A stretch of 64,000 nt of DNA, from contig CM070873.1 of NCBI GenBank assembly GCA_036365515.1, positions 265,605,575 to 265,669,574 of the forward strand. Direction: 5' to 3'. A model generated the notes under the pieces. The model worked only from the letters and a program-made list of their open reading frames with translations, was not told where the DNA came from and did no database searches. The position numbers were made by a program, and so were the translations under genes. This DNA is from Torymus aiolomorphi. Its lineage: Eukaryota > Arthropoda > Insecta > Hymenoptera > Torymidae. How positions within the stretch are numbered: the stretch's first letter is position 1; the number at the start of each line of letters is the position of its first letter. Positions 21,014 to 32,229 of this stretch are shown one piece after another.

Positions 21014-22324
21014 TTAAATAATTTTTAAACCCAAGTAGGCGGGGGATATGAGGTCCACGCATATAAGGAAGTAATGTAGACATGAAAAAATAAGCAAAAC
21101 GATTATTTAAATAATTTTTAAACCCAAGTAGCCGGGGGACGCGAGGGCCACGCATATTAGGGAATTTCGTAGATGTGCAACAATAAGCAAAATGATTATT
21201 TAAATAATTTTTAAACCCAAGTAGGCGGGGGATATGAGGTCCACGCATATAAGGGAGTAATGTAGACATGAAAAAATAAGCAAAATGATTATTTAAATAA
21301 TTTTTAAACCCAAGTAGCCGGAGGACGCGAGGGCCACGCATATAAGGGATTTTGTAGATGTGCAACAATAAGCAAAATGATTATTTAAATAATTTTTAAA
21401 CCCAAGTAGGCGGGGGATATGAGGTCCACGCATATAAGGGAGTAATGTAGACATGAAAAAAGAAGCAAAACGATTATTTAAATAATTTTTAAACCCAAGT
21501 AGCCGGAGGATATGAGATCCACGCATATTAGGGGATTATGTAGACACGCAACAATAAGCAAGAGCATGATTTAACCAATTTTTAAACCCAAGTACGCGGG
21601 GGATATGAGGTCTACGCATATATGGGAGTAATGTAGACATGAAAAGATAAGCAAAACGATTATTTAAATAATTGTTAAACCCAAGTAAGCGGGGGAAATG
21701 AGGTCCACGCATATAAGGGAGTAATGTAGACATGAAAAAATTAGCAAAACGATTATTTAAATAATTTTTAAGCCCAAGTAGCCGGGGGATATGAGATCCA
21801 CGCATATTAGGGAATTATGTACACGTGCAACAATAAGCAAGAGAATGATTTAACTAATTTTTAAACCTAAGTACGCGGGGGAAATGAGGTCCACGCATAT
21901 TTGGGGGTAATGTAGACATGAAAAAATAAGTAAAACGATTATTTAAATAATTGTTAAACCCATGTAAGCGGGGGTTATGAGGTACACGCATATAAGGGAG
22001 TAATTTAGACATACAAAAATAAGCAAAACGATTATTTAAATAATTTTTAAACCCAAGTAGCCGGGGGATATGAGATCCACGTATATTAGGGAATTATGTA
22101 CACGTGCAACAATAAGCAAGAGAATGATTTAACTAATTTTTAAACCTAAGTACGCGGGGGAAATGAGGTCCACGAATATTTGGGAGTAATGTAGATATGA
22201 AAAAATAAGCAAAACGATTATTTAAATAATTGTTAAACACAAGTAAGCGGGGGTTATGAGGTACACGCATATAAGGGAGTAAGTTAGACATACAAAAATA
22301 AGCAAAACGATTATTTAAATAATT

Positions 22325-22548
22325 TTTTTGCCTAGCGGGCCGAAAGTGCCACTTTTGCTCCCGGCGCCCGATCGCGAAGGTTGTATTTTCGGCTTCGCCA
22401 GGCAAAACAATCGTATACGCACTACGGGAGCAAATAAAGAATGCCTCAGATCGCATGTTTGTCACCCTTGCCTTCGGCTCGGGTGACAATTTGCATTCGA
22501 TCTGGGACATTCTTTACTTTTGCTCCCTAGGGGCGTAATATACTATTT
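22325..22548. mobile_element. Hairpin MITE inside satellite
   Basis: About 220 bp of GC-rich sequence interrupts a repeat unit. It holds two side-by-side hairpins: TTGCCTAGCG...CGCCAGGCAA (22329-22404) and GGGAGCAAATAAAGAATG...CATTCTTTACTTTTGCTCCC (22425-22528). Confidence 0.7.
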
Positions 22549-22616
22549 AAACCCAAGTAGCCGGGGGACGCGAGGTCCACGCATATTGGGAATTTCGTAG
22601 GCGTGCAACAATAAGC

Positions 22617-24045
22617 TGTCACGGGGTGGATTTTTGGGCTAAGGCACGTTTCACCTGTGAACCTTAGCGGTTCAAATCCATATCTCTCAGTTCAACTCCC
22701 GGAGATATAATAGCCAGATTAGGCACAGACGCTACAACGTCGTGCAATGTTAACCTAATCTGGTTACTTACCGTGCAACACGCAAGTCGAAGACTTGCGC
22801 TTTGTTTCTCACCAGTGACTCGATCTCTCCTCTCGTTCACTGGTTCGTGTGCCGGCTGCTCAGATGAAACGATACGTTTTCTCTTACGTAACGACCGCGG
22901 AGGCGGCGGGGAGCGGGGAATGACTAAGGTCGCGAAATAATAACTCAAGCAGTTAAAGTTAATAATAAAAGACTATTGTTTATTAAATAAAAGATGATGA
23001 AGTTAAATGAATAATTAATAACTTAGACAGTGGAAGTGTCGCGTTGAAATAGGTTAATTTCCCTACCTAACGGTGCGCCAGCACGTTATCTCAGACGTCA
23101 GCTGTCTCGAGGGCTGACGTCACGCTCGCGGTAATTACGCTGTGTACGCGCGGTAACATAAGCCTCGCGTCTACAGTAATATACGTAGCATACTCATCGT
23201 CTACGTGAGTGAGAGAGCGGTCGCGATCGCGTGTCGCGACACACACACACACACACACTTAACTTAGCCTGAGAGAGAACAGGCTACTAACGCATCTCGT
23301 CTGCGCACTTCTTATGCGCACTTGCCGGTTACAAACTGCCGGCAAGCTAAATCATTGTCGGTGACCTACTAAGGTTGATGCCCCGAGCCTGTGCTCTCTC
23401 TACGCTCGCTCTCTCCGCACAAGAACGCCTATTCGGGGCCGCTGTCCAGGTGGCGACGAGCCTGGACAAACGGTTACGCGTTCTTACTTGCGACGCGGTT
23501 GATACGTGCACGCTTACCGCTATTGTAGGTTAGATTCATACGGTGTGGTCTAGGTTTCTCGCAAGCATCCTCGCTGCTAGGCTGGCTTCATTGTATCGCC
23601 TCTCGTGATACTCTCTGCTGGTTTCGTGCCAGGCGAACATGCTTACTGCACTAGGATGTTGCTGGTTCGGGAGTACGACAGGTAGTTCTAGTCTGTCGTA
23701 CTATCTCTGAGCTCTCCTCGTGTTTCCGTCGAAAGTACAGTATAACACATTTCGCGGATCACAATAGTGGCCTCAGGGTGTATCACATATGCACTCCTGA
23801 GGTTACAACTATCAAACACTTCACAATTATCGCGGAAAACGCGATATCACCGCGAACTCACTATCACACGCGTCTGTGTCCGAACGATCACAACAACAAC
23901 ATTGATGCCGGTCACGTCTCCCCCGGCACCTTCGTTATGCTCTCAATACAGCTCCAATACTGCATCGAGGCGCCATCTAACGTTCGTTGCCACGAACTTA
24001 TCCATTGCCGATTTATTACTGACGTCGGTACGGCAGGCCGTGACA
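22617..24045 (-). repeat. LTR, minus orientation
   Basis: 1429 bp, TGTCACGGGGTGG...GGCCGTGACA on the plus strand. A polypurine tract (GGGTGGGGGG on the minus strand, 24046-24055) adjoins it, showing this is a 3' LTR of a minus-strand copy. Contains a CA microsatellite near 23240. Confidence 0.92.
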
Positions 24046-24354
24046 CCCCCCACCCAGACGTCGCTTATCTCCAGATGGGCGACTCTGTACAACAATCCGA
24101 CGTCGGTTGTTCCTGACAACTCTAGAACAACTCTGTCGCTGACATTTATATTCAGCAAGAACTTTTTCCTACCGTGTCTGGAGATTTAGCTTTAGCAAAA
24201 GCTTTCTCTTTCTCTAGCTCTACAGGCTGATCTACCTGTAAAACTACCGGTATGTGATTCGCTATGCTGTCTTGGTTGTCTACCAAGAAAGTAACGTTCC
24301 TCTCTCCGCGTTGGTGGCTTCTCGTTGGCCACTACTTCATGTACAAACAGCTAA
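24046..24354 (-). other. 3' internal fragment of the LTR element, minus strand
   Basis: Reverse complement matches 28100-28472 (GTACATGAAGTAGTGGCCAA, TCTTGGTAGACAACCA, GTAGATCAGCCTGTAGAGCT), so it is the internal 3' end of the same family, cut at about 24354. Confidence 0.85.
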
Positions 24355-25545
24355 TTGGCAATAAATAAGTTCGTGGTAACGAACGTTAGATGGCGCCTCG
24401 ATGCAGTATTGGAGCTGTATTGGCAGCATAACGAAGGTGCCGGGGGAGACGTGACCGGCATCAATGTTGTTGCTGTGATCGTTCGGACACAGACGCGCGC
24501 GATAGTGAGTTCGCGGTGATATCGCGTTTTCCGCAATAATTGTGAAGTGTTTGATAGTTGTAACCTCAGGAGTGCATACGTGATACACCCTGAGGCCACT
24601 ATCGTGATCCGCGAAATGTGTTATACCGTACTTTCGACGGAAACACGAGGAGAGCTCAGAGATAGTACGACAGGCTAGAACTACCTGTCGTACTCCCGAA
24701 CCAGCAACATCCTAGTGCAGTAAGCATGTTCGCCTGGCACGAAAGCAGCAGAGAGCGAGCGTAGAGAGAGCACAGGCTCAGATCATCAACATTAGAAGGT
24801 CACCGACAATAATTTAGCTTGCCGGCAGTTTGTAACCGGCAAGTGCGCATAAGAAGTGCGCAGACGACATGCGTTAGTAGCCTGTTCTCTCTCAGGCTAA
24901 GTTAAGTGTGTGTGTGTGTGTGTCGCGACACGCGAGCGCGACCGCTCTCTCACTCACGTAGACGATGAGTACGCTACGTATATTACTGTAGACGCGAGGC
25001 TTATGTTACCGCGCGTACACAGCGTAATTATCGCGAGCGTGACGTCAGCCCTCGAGACAGCTGACGTCTGAGATAACGTGCTGGCGCACCGTTAGGTAGG
25101 GAAATGAACCTATTTCAATGCGACACTTCCACTGTCTAAATTATTAATTATTCATTTAACTTCATCATCTTTTATTTAATAAACAATAGTCTTTTATTAT
25201 TAACTTTAACTGCTCGAGTTATTATTTCGCGACCTTAGTCATTCCCCGCTCCCCGCCGCCTCCGCGGTCGTTACGTAAGAGAAAACGTATCGTTTCATCT
25301 GAGCAGCCGGCACACGAACCAGTGAACGAGAGGAGAGTTCGAGTCACTGGTGAGAAACAAAGCGCAAGTCTTCGACTTGCGTGTTGCACGGTAAGTAACC
25401 AGATTAGGTTAACATTGCACGACGTTGTAGCGTCTGTGCCTAATCAGGCTATTATATCTCCGGGAGTTGAACCGAGAGATATGGATTTGAACCGCTAAGG
25501 TTCACAGGTGAAACGTGCCTTAGCCCAAAAATCCACCCCGTGACA
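24355..25545 (+). repeat. 5' LTR, plus orientation, truncated and deleted
   Basis: Matches the LTR at 28473-29888 but lacks its first roughly 45 bp and about 180 bp near 24752 (deletion between short GAGAG repeats). Ends CCACCCCGTGACA followed by the primer binding site. Confidence 0.9.
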
Positions 25546-28472
25546 ACTGGCGCCCAAAACGTGCGTGTGCTTGGGAATATCGCGAAATTTTGACTTCGAA
25601 GGAGCAAAGTTCGAATCCCAAAAATTTCTTTTTGCGTTTTTCCGATTTTTTTTTAGATTTTTAGCAAGGAAGTGACTAAAGTACAATAACCAACCTACAG
25701 CAAACCCTCTGGGGGTAGAAGTTCGAAGATTTTTGAGAAAAATCAAGATAAATTGCTGTAGGCTACAAAGTTGCTTTTTTTTTATAGAACATCGTGACAA
25801 ATAGTTAGATACGGTGCGCCTAGGCGGAATAGAAGTGCGAGCGTGATCTTTATTTGTTTAAACAACAATAATAATTTGTTTAAACAATAATAAAAATTTG
25901 TGAAGAGAAGCATCACGGGATTGAGCACTCGACAAAATTTGTGACGAGCGTTCAATCGATACCAGTTGCTAGCCTAGTGAAGGCTAGTAGATGCGATACC
26001 CCCGAAAGAATTGAACCGGTGAACAAGAATCGAACTGAGGGGTAGATTCGAACCCACGGTGAACTGGCTGGCATAAAATTTTTTTAAAATAAAATAAATT
26101 TGAGAATAGCTGAAAGGCAGCGACAAACCAGTAATTGGTGCTATAAAGGGATCGAAGTACCAATTACTGGCATTTAAACAGTGAAACCAGCCAGTGTATT
26201 TTGAGATTATGCAACTGGTATCAACCTTTTGCAACTCGAAGTGGAATTCAGAGTGTGGAGGTTAGGTAGACTTATAATACATTATAAACTATTTATACAT
26301 CATTAGTTATTTATTTATAAAAAGAAGGTGCCCCTTAGAGAACGATCCCTTTAATAGAAACCGCACACACAAACACACTCTGAAATACACACTCAAGCGC
26401 ATGTAAAGACAGCGACAAAAGAAAGCAAGATCCGAAGATGACAGGTGAAGAACAAGCCCTTTATATGGAAAAAAAAAGAAGATTTAGGGGCAACCTTTAT
26501 GAAAGGTTCAGTTCCCTTCTCAGGTGCCGCTGGTAAGCAGGACTCAACCGCTGCCTAAAAGCCGCGGTAGAGCCTGGGAGGGGGCGGGGGGAGGCTCACC
26601 AAGGCAAGTTGAAACCTTGGTGATATGATGTGCGGCACCAGAAAGAGAGAGAATATGTCGCAATAATTGATGAAGAGGACGACGAAGAAAGAAGAGAGAA
26701 CCAGAAGACTGAAAGTCACTGCTAAGCGAGGAACGAGATGAAGAGAAATCAGCTGTGACGACGAAGAAGAGAGTGACGATGATTTTCGGAAGACAAAGAA
26801 GACAAACGAGGCCGCCACGTCTGAGCGTGAGCATTGACAGTTCGAAGTACCATAGCAGTCGAAGTGAAAGCTCCATGAAATTGTTGGAAGGAGAAACGAA
26901 GACCTCATTACGAGGGCAAGGAAGACCGTCGACAAGGTCAAGGACAGCTCTAAGGTCGAGTACCTCAAAGAGCAAGGACGACCGACGAGAAAGGTCAAGG
27001 ATAACCCTGAGGACTCATTGGAGGATCTTAAAGAGCAAGGACGACCGTCGACAAGGTCAAAGACAACCCTCAGGTCTCATTCGCTGCTATGGCTGTGGCG
27101 AGATAGGCTACTGAGAAGCCGGAGAGAGCCCCAGCCTGTCGTCGCTGAAGAATAGACGTTGAGACATACCGTTTAACCAAAGAAGCTCAGGTCAAGTGAC
27201 GAGCAGGACAGGTCAACGGTAGATTCCAGCGACGGCAGGTAACATACTTCGGAGCCGAAAAACATCGTACCGCCGTCATCGTTCGACGAGTGGTGGAAAG
27301 AAAAGTAGGAAAATCCACCAAGCCGTCGACGTTCTGGCGAAAAGAAGAGAGTATAATATCCTCGGAGGAATAGGACCCCTCGACCGGAAGCCGAATGCCT
27401 CTGGGCCAGCTGAGGCGATCCTCTCACGTGGCATCGTTGGCCAACTAATTTTACCCAAAATTAAGCCGCGATGACAGGTCATTTCCCGGCCGGTCACACC
27501 AGTGACTGATAAAAGTGACCAGAGGTTTCGCCAAGTGCCCTAAATGCGTCGAAGCTTAGCTCCGCATCCGCTTTGTGCCGCCAGGCATCCCGTTCCCGAT
27601 TTGTTTGTCGAATCGACGGTAACGATGCCTGGTTTGGAGTGTGTTTAACTCCAGGTAACGTAAGCGATGACCTTAGAAGCGACCTAGCTAAGTCTATCAT
27701 ACCCTAGGGGAAGGCCACCCCGCAATGCACTGACTCACACCAGCTGGGCGTGATAAACGCAATGGGTAGCTCGATAGGTCGTTTCGCCTGTCCAGCACTA
27801 TGGCTACGGAAGTTCGATTCCGAGTTTCGAGAATCCGAAGAATCTCCGAGGGTAGGAACTGATCTTAAGAAGAGAAGAAGAAAAAAAGGAAGAAGAAGAG
27901 AGAGAACACGGCGATGAGCGACCCGCCGTTTGCGAGAACCCCCAGCGGGCGCTGGGCCCGATAAGGTCGAGAGTAATAACCAGGATGCAAGGTGAAGACG
28001 AACGAGGGAGAGACTACATCACCTGCTTCCTGGTCATTATAACAAAAATTAGCGAAGACGACACAGCATTTAACATCGTCGCCTGGCTAGAACGAACCAG
28101 GTGCCGATTAGCTTTTTGTACATGAAGTAGTGGCCAACGAGAAGCCACCAACGCGAAGAGAGGCGAACATTACTGTCTTGGTAGACAACCATGACAGCAA
28201 AGCGAAGCACGTATTGCTAGCTCTACAAGTAGATCAGCCTGTAGAGCTAGAAAAAGAGCAAGCTTCTACCGAAGCTAAATCTTCAGTTACTGAAGAGTGA
28301 AGAAAGTTTTTACCTGGCGATAGTTTGACGCAGCTTCGAGGCAAACCTCAAAACCTCGAGAGATGACAAGGGCAGTCGGAGACAAAGCTGTCTCAGACTT
28401 TCCAGGTACAACCGACGTCAGATTGGTGTACAGAGTCGCCCCTCTGGAGATAAGCGACGTCTGGGTGGGGGG
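25546..28472 (+). mobile_element. Internal region of non-autonomous LTR element
   Basis: Begins with a primer binding site TGGCGCCCAAAACG (25548-25561) and ends with the polypurine tract GGGTGGGGGG (28463-28472). No protease, RT or integrase motif is readable in any frame. A small frame (26755-27114) rich in R, S and K ends in a single zinc-knuckle start (CYGCGEIGY then stop), a probable gag remnant. At 2.9 kb without pol this element would depend on another for reverse transcription. Confidence 0.8.
26755..27114 (+). pseudogene. Probable gag remnant with one zinc knuckle start
   Basis: 119 codons of basic, serine-rich sequence with a repeated KSKDDRR segment, ending RCYGCGEIGY before a stop. 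Known gag knuckles have CxxCxxxGHxxxxC; here the expected His is Tyr and the last Cys is lost. Weak but in the right place and strand. Confidence 0.45.
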
Positions 28473-29888
28473 TGTCACGGCCTGCCGTACCGACGTCGGT
28501 AATTAGTAAGTTCCTGGGAGTGAACGCTAGAGGGCGCGTCGATGCAGAATTGGAGCTGCATCGACGAGACGACGAGCGAGCCGGCGCGGGAGACGCGACC
28601 GGCATCAATGTTGTTGTGATCGTTCGGACAGAAACGCGCGCGGAAGTGAATTCGCGGAGAGATCCCGTTTTCCGCGATAAGTAGTGAAGTGTTTCTCTGT
28701 TTCAACCTCGGGAATGCAGGCGTGATGCATCCTGAGGCTAATATCATTGTTCGAGGGACGTATTATTCTGTACTTTCGACGGAAACACGAGAAGAACTCA
28801 GAGATAGTGCTACAGGCTAGGATCACCTGTCGCACTCTCAAACCAGCAACATACTCATGCAGTAAGCCTGTTAGCCTGGCATGAGAGCAGCAGAGAGTAT
28901 CATGAGAGTTGATAGTACGAAGCCAGATGAGCAGCGAGGATGTCCGCGAGGAACCTAGGCCACACCGTATGAATCTAACCTACAATAGCGGTAAGCGTGC
29001 ACGTATCAACCGCGTCGCGAGTAAGTACGCGTAACCGTTTGTCCAGGCTCGTCGCCACCTGGACAGCGGCCCCGAATAGGCGTTCTTGTGCGGAGAGAGC
29101 GAGCGTAGAGAGAGCACAGGCTCGGGTCATCAACCTTAGAAGGTCACCGACAATGATTTAGCTTGCCGGCAGTTTGTAACCGGCAAGTGCGCATAAGAAG
29201 TGCGCAGACGACATGCGTTAGTAGCCTGTTCTCTCTCAGGCTAAGTTAAGTGTGTGTGTGTGTCGCGACACGCGAGGGCGACCGCTCTCTCACTCACGTA
29301 GACGATGAGTACGCTACGTATATTACTGTAGACGCGAGGCTTATGTTACCGCACGTACACTGCGTATATTACCGCGAGCGTGACGTCAGCCCTCGAGACA
29401 GCTGACGTCTGAGATAACGTGCTGGCGCACCGTTAGGTAGGGAAATTAATCTATTTCAACGCGACACTTCCACTGTCTAAATTATTAATTATTCAATCAA
29501 CTCATTTAACCTTTTATTTAATAAACAATAGTCTTTTATTATTAACTTTAACTGCTCGAGTTATTATTTCGCGACCTTAGTCATTCCCCGCTTCCCGCCG
29601 CCGCCGCTGTTGTTACGTAAGAGAAAACGTATCGTTTCATCTGAGCAGCCGGCACACGAACCAGTTAACGAGAGGAGAGTTCGAGTCACTGGTGAGAAAC
29701 AAAGCGCAAGTCTTCGACTTGCGTGTTGCACGGTAAGTAACCAGATTAGGTTAACATTGCACGACGTTGTAGCGTCTGTTGCCTAATCTGGCTATTATAT
29801 CTCCGGGAGTTGAACCGAGAGATATGGATTTGAACCGCTAAGGTACACAAGTGAAACGTGCCTTAGCCAGAAAATCCACCCCGTGACA
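28473..29888 (+). repeat. 3' LTR, plus orientation
   Basis: 1416 bp, TGTCACGGCCTGCC...CCACCCCGTGACA, preceded by a polypurine tract. Same family as the LTRs at 22617 and 38420. Confidence 0.93.
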
Positions 29889-30140
29889 AAGCAAAACGAT
29901 TATTTAAATAATTTTTAAACTCAAGTAGGCGGGGGATATGAGGCCCACGCATATAAGTGAGTAATGTAGACATAAAAAAATAAGCAAAACGACTATTTAA
30001 TTAATTTTTAAACCCAAGTAGCCGGAGGACGCGAGGTCCACGCATATTAAGAAATTTCAAAGCAGTACAACAATAAGCAAAATGACTATTTAAATAATTT
30101 TGAAACTCAAGTAGCCGGGAGATATGAGATCTACGCTTAA
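29889..30140. repeat. Satellite array, end of left arm
   Basis: Forward-oriented satellite units resume exactly at the AAGC duplication after the LTR composite. Confidence 0.9.
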
Positions 30141-30199
30141 TGTTTTACGTACATGATATTGAAATTGCTTTGTTTAAAATGTTTGGAATCTTGTAAAAT

Positions 30200-31760
30200 C
30201 CTTTATATGCGTGGAGCTCGTATTGCTCACCTACTTGGGTTTACAAATTATTTAAATAATAGTCTTGCTTACTATTGCAAGTCTACATTATTCCCTTACA
30301 TGCGTGGACCTTATATCCCCCGCCCACTTGGGTTTAAAAATTACTTAAATAATCGTTTTGCTTATTTTTTCAAGTCTACATTACTCCCTTATATGCGCGG
30401 ACCTCATATCCCCCGACTACTTGGGTTTAAAAATTATTTGAATACTCATTTTGCTTATTATTGCACGTCTACGAAATTCCCAAATATGCGTGGACCTCGC
30501 GTCCCCCGGCTACTTGGATTTAAAAATTATTTAAGTAATCGTTTTGCTTAGGTTTGTATGTATAAATTACTCCCCTATATGCGTGTACCTCATAACCCCC
30601 GCTTACTTGGGTTTAAAAATTATTTAAATAATCGTTTTGCTTATTTTTTCATGTCTACATTACTCCCAAATATGCGTGGACCTCATTTCCCCCGCGTACT
30701 TGGGTTTAAAAATTAGTTAAATCATTCTCTTGCTTATTGTTGCACGTGTACATAATTCCCTAATATGTGTGGATCTCATATCCCCCGGCTACTTGGGTTT
30801 AAAAATTATTTAAATAATCCGTTTGGTTATTTTTTTTGTCTACATTACTCCCATATATGCGTAGACCTCATATCCCCCGCGTACTTGGGTTTAAAAATTG
30901 GTTAGATCATTCTCTTGCTTATTGTTGCTCGTCTAGATAATTCCCTCATATGCGTGGATCTCATATCCCCCGCCTACTTGGGTTTAAAAATTCTTTAAAT
31001 AATCGTTTTGCTTATTTTCGTGTGTCTACATTACTCCCATATATGCGTAGACCTCATATCCCCCGCGTACTTGGGTTGAAAAATTGGTTAAATCATTCTC
31101 TTGCTTATTGTTGCCTGTCTACATAATCCCCTAATATGCGTGGATCTCATATCCCCCGGCTACTTGGGTTTAAAAATTATTTAAATAATTGTTTTGCTTA
31201 TTTTTTCATGTCTACATTACTCCCCTAATATGCGTGGATCTCATATCCCCCGGCTACTTGGGTTTAAAAATTATTTAAATAATCGTTTTGCTTATTTTTT
31301 CATGTCTACATTACTCTCTTATGTGCGTGGACCTCATATCCCCCGCCTACTTGGGTTTAAAAATTATTTAAATTATCATTTTGCTTATTGTTGCACATCT
31401 ACGAAATTCCCTAATATGCGTGGCCCTCACGTCCCCCGGCTACTTGGGTTTAAAAATTATTTAAATAATCGTTTTGCTTATTTTTTATGTCTACATTACT
31501 CCCTTATATGCGTAAACCTCATATCCCCCGCCTACTTAGGTTTAAAAATTATTTAAATAATCGTTTTGCTTATTTTTCCATGTCTACATTACTCCTTTAT
31601 ATGCGTGGACCTCATATCCCCCGCCTACTTGGTTTCAAAATTATTTAGATAATCGTTTTGCTAATTTTTTCGTGTTTATATTACTCCCTTATATGCGTCG
31701 ACCTCATACCCCCGGCCTACTTGGGTTTAGAAATAATTTTAATAAACGTTTCGCTTAGTT
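30200..31760. repeat. About 90-bp satellite array, right arm (inverted)
   Basis: The same units in opposite orientation (core ATATGCGTGGACCTCATATC, CCCCGCCTACTTGGGTTTAA). The turning point, about 60 bp of unrelated sequence, is at 30140-30200. Open frames here (repeating RGPHIPRLLGFKNYLNN) come from the repeat and are not genes. Confidence 0.95.
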
Positions 31761-32003
31761 TCGCATGTTTACGTAACTGCATTGTATGTGTGGACCTCGT
31801 GTCACTCGCCTGCTCGTGCGCTCGCAGTTTGAACGCGCGCGCTGCTCGAGCCACCAATCGGGGCAAGTCGTTACTGCGCAGACTCGTAACTGCCGTCTTC
31901 CTTCGGCGCACTGGTTGTGATTGGTCAGTGCACCAACGCAAGCGGCGTACGCGCGCCGAACGCGAGTTGAAAGCGTCTATGTAGACGCAGCCTACGCGAC
32001 TCT

Positions 32004-32100
32004 ACTGTACTTGTGGAATTTGTTGCTGATTGTTATATATAGTTAACTCGTACACCACAAAGCTTATTAGCCAATCAGCAACAAATTCTACAAGTAACAG
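32004..32100. repeat. Short hairpin
   Basis: GGAATTTGTTGCTGATTG (32015-32032) is inverted at 32072-32089 (CAATCAGCAACAAATTC), a stem of about 17 bp with flanking partial pairing. Confidence 0.7.
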
Positions 32101-32229
32101 TAACGTCGCGTTGCGTCGCGACGCGTCGCGTAGCGTTTATGTACACTCTCCCTTATTTACATTGTCCCGTAAGCGTTTCGGCATGAGACAGAGCAAATCC
32201 GACACACAGTACGAGTCGGCTGTTGAGCT

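Larger units (their letters stand above)
20560..22616. repeat. About 90-bp satellite array, left arm
   Basis: Repeats with core AAACCCAAGTAGGCGGGGGA, then TATGAGGTCCACGCATATAAG and AAGCAAAACGATTATTTAAA. Two variants alternate (GACGCGAGG...CAACAATAAGC and ATATGAGG...GAAAAAATAAGC), giving a roughly 180-bp dimer period. The array is interrupted by MITEs at 20865-21013 and about 22325-22548. Confidence 0.95.
22617..29888. mobile_element. LTR retrotransposon composite with LTRs in opposing orientations
   Basis: Order on the plus strand: LTR (-) 22617-24045, 3' internal piece (-) 24046-24354, LTR (+) 24355-25545, PBS and internal region (+) 25546-28472, LTR (+) 28473-29888. The composite is flanked by AAGC (22613-22616 and 29889-29892) and interrupts a satellite unit. 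Both outer ends are the same (U5) LTR end, which a normal integration cannot produce. Confidence 0.85.
20380..31990. mobile_element. Large foldback element with satellite-filled arms
   Basis: Seen: the unique outer part at 20417-20560 (CCCGAAGGAAGACGGCAGTT, then ATTGGTGGCTCGAGCAGC) recurs inverted at 31790-31910. Inside these, about 90-bp repeats run forward from about 20560 to 22616 and 29889 to 30140, then inverted from about 30200 to 31760. Removing the 7.3-kb LTR composite leaves roughly 4.3 kb. No transposase frame was found. Architecture resembles Drosophila FB elements (inference); boundaries are approximate and no duplication was resolved. Confidence 0.7.

Noticed and set aside
20937..22510. 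Many open frames reading RGPHIPRLLGFKNYLNN-like repeats
   Set aside because: They translate the 90-bp satellite units; the same peptide recurs because the DNA repeats, with no start, domain or selection signal.
23767..24189. 140-codon frame in the LTR (and its copies near 24351 and 28475)
   Set aside because: Lies wholly within LTR sequence, present in several frames, no domain.
26030..26070. GGGTTCGAATCTACC on the minus strand, like a tRNA T-arm or B box
   Set aside because: No matching A box, acceptor stem or anticodon arm at the right distance; a similar GGTTCAAATCC in the LTRs also lacks a tRNA fold.
30153..31984. Similar repeat-peptide frames on the plus strand
   Set aside because: They are the inverted arm of the same satellite.
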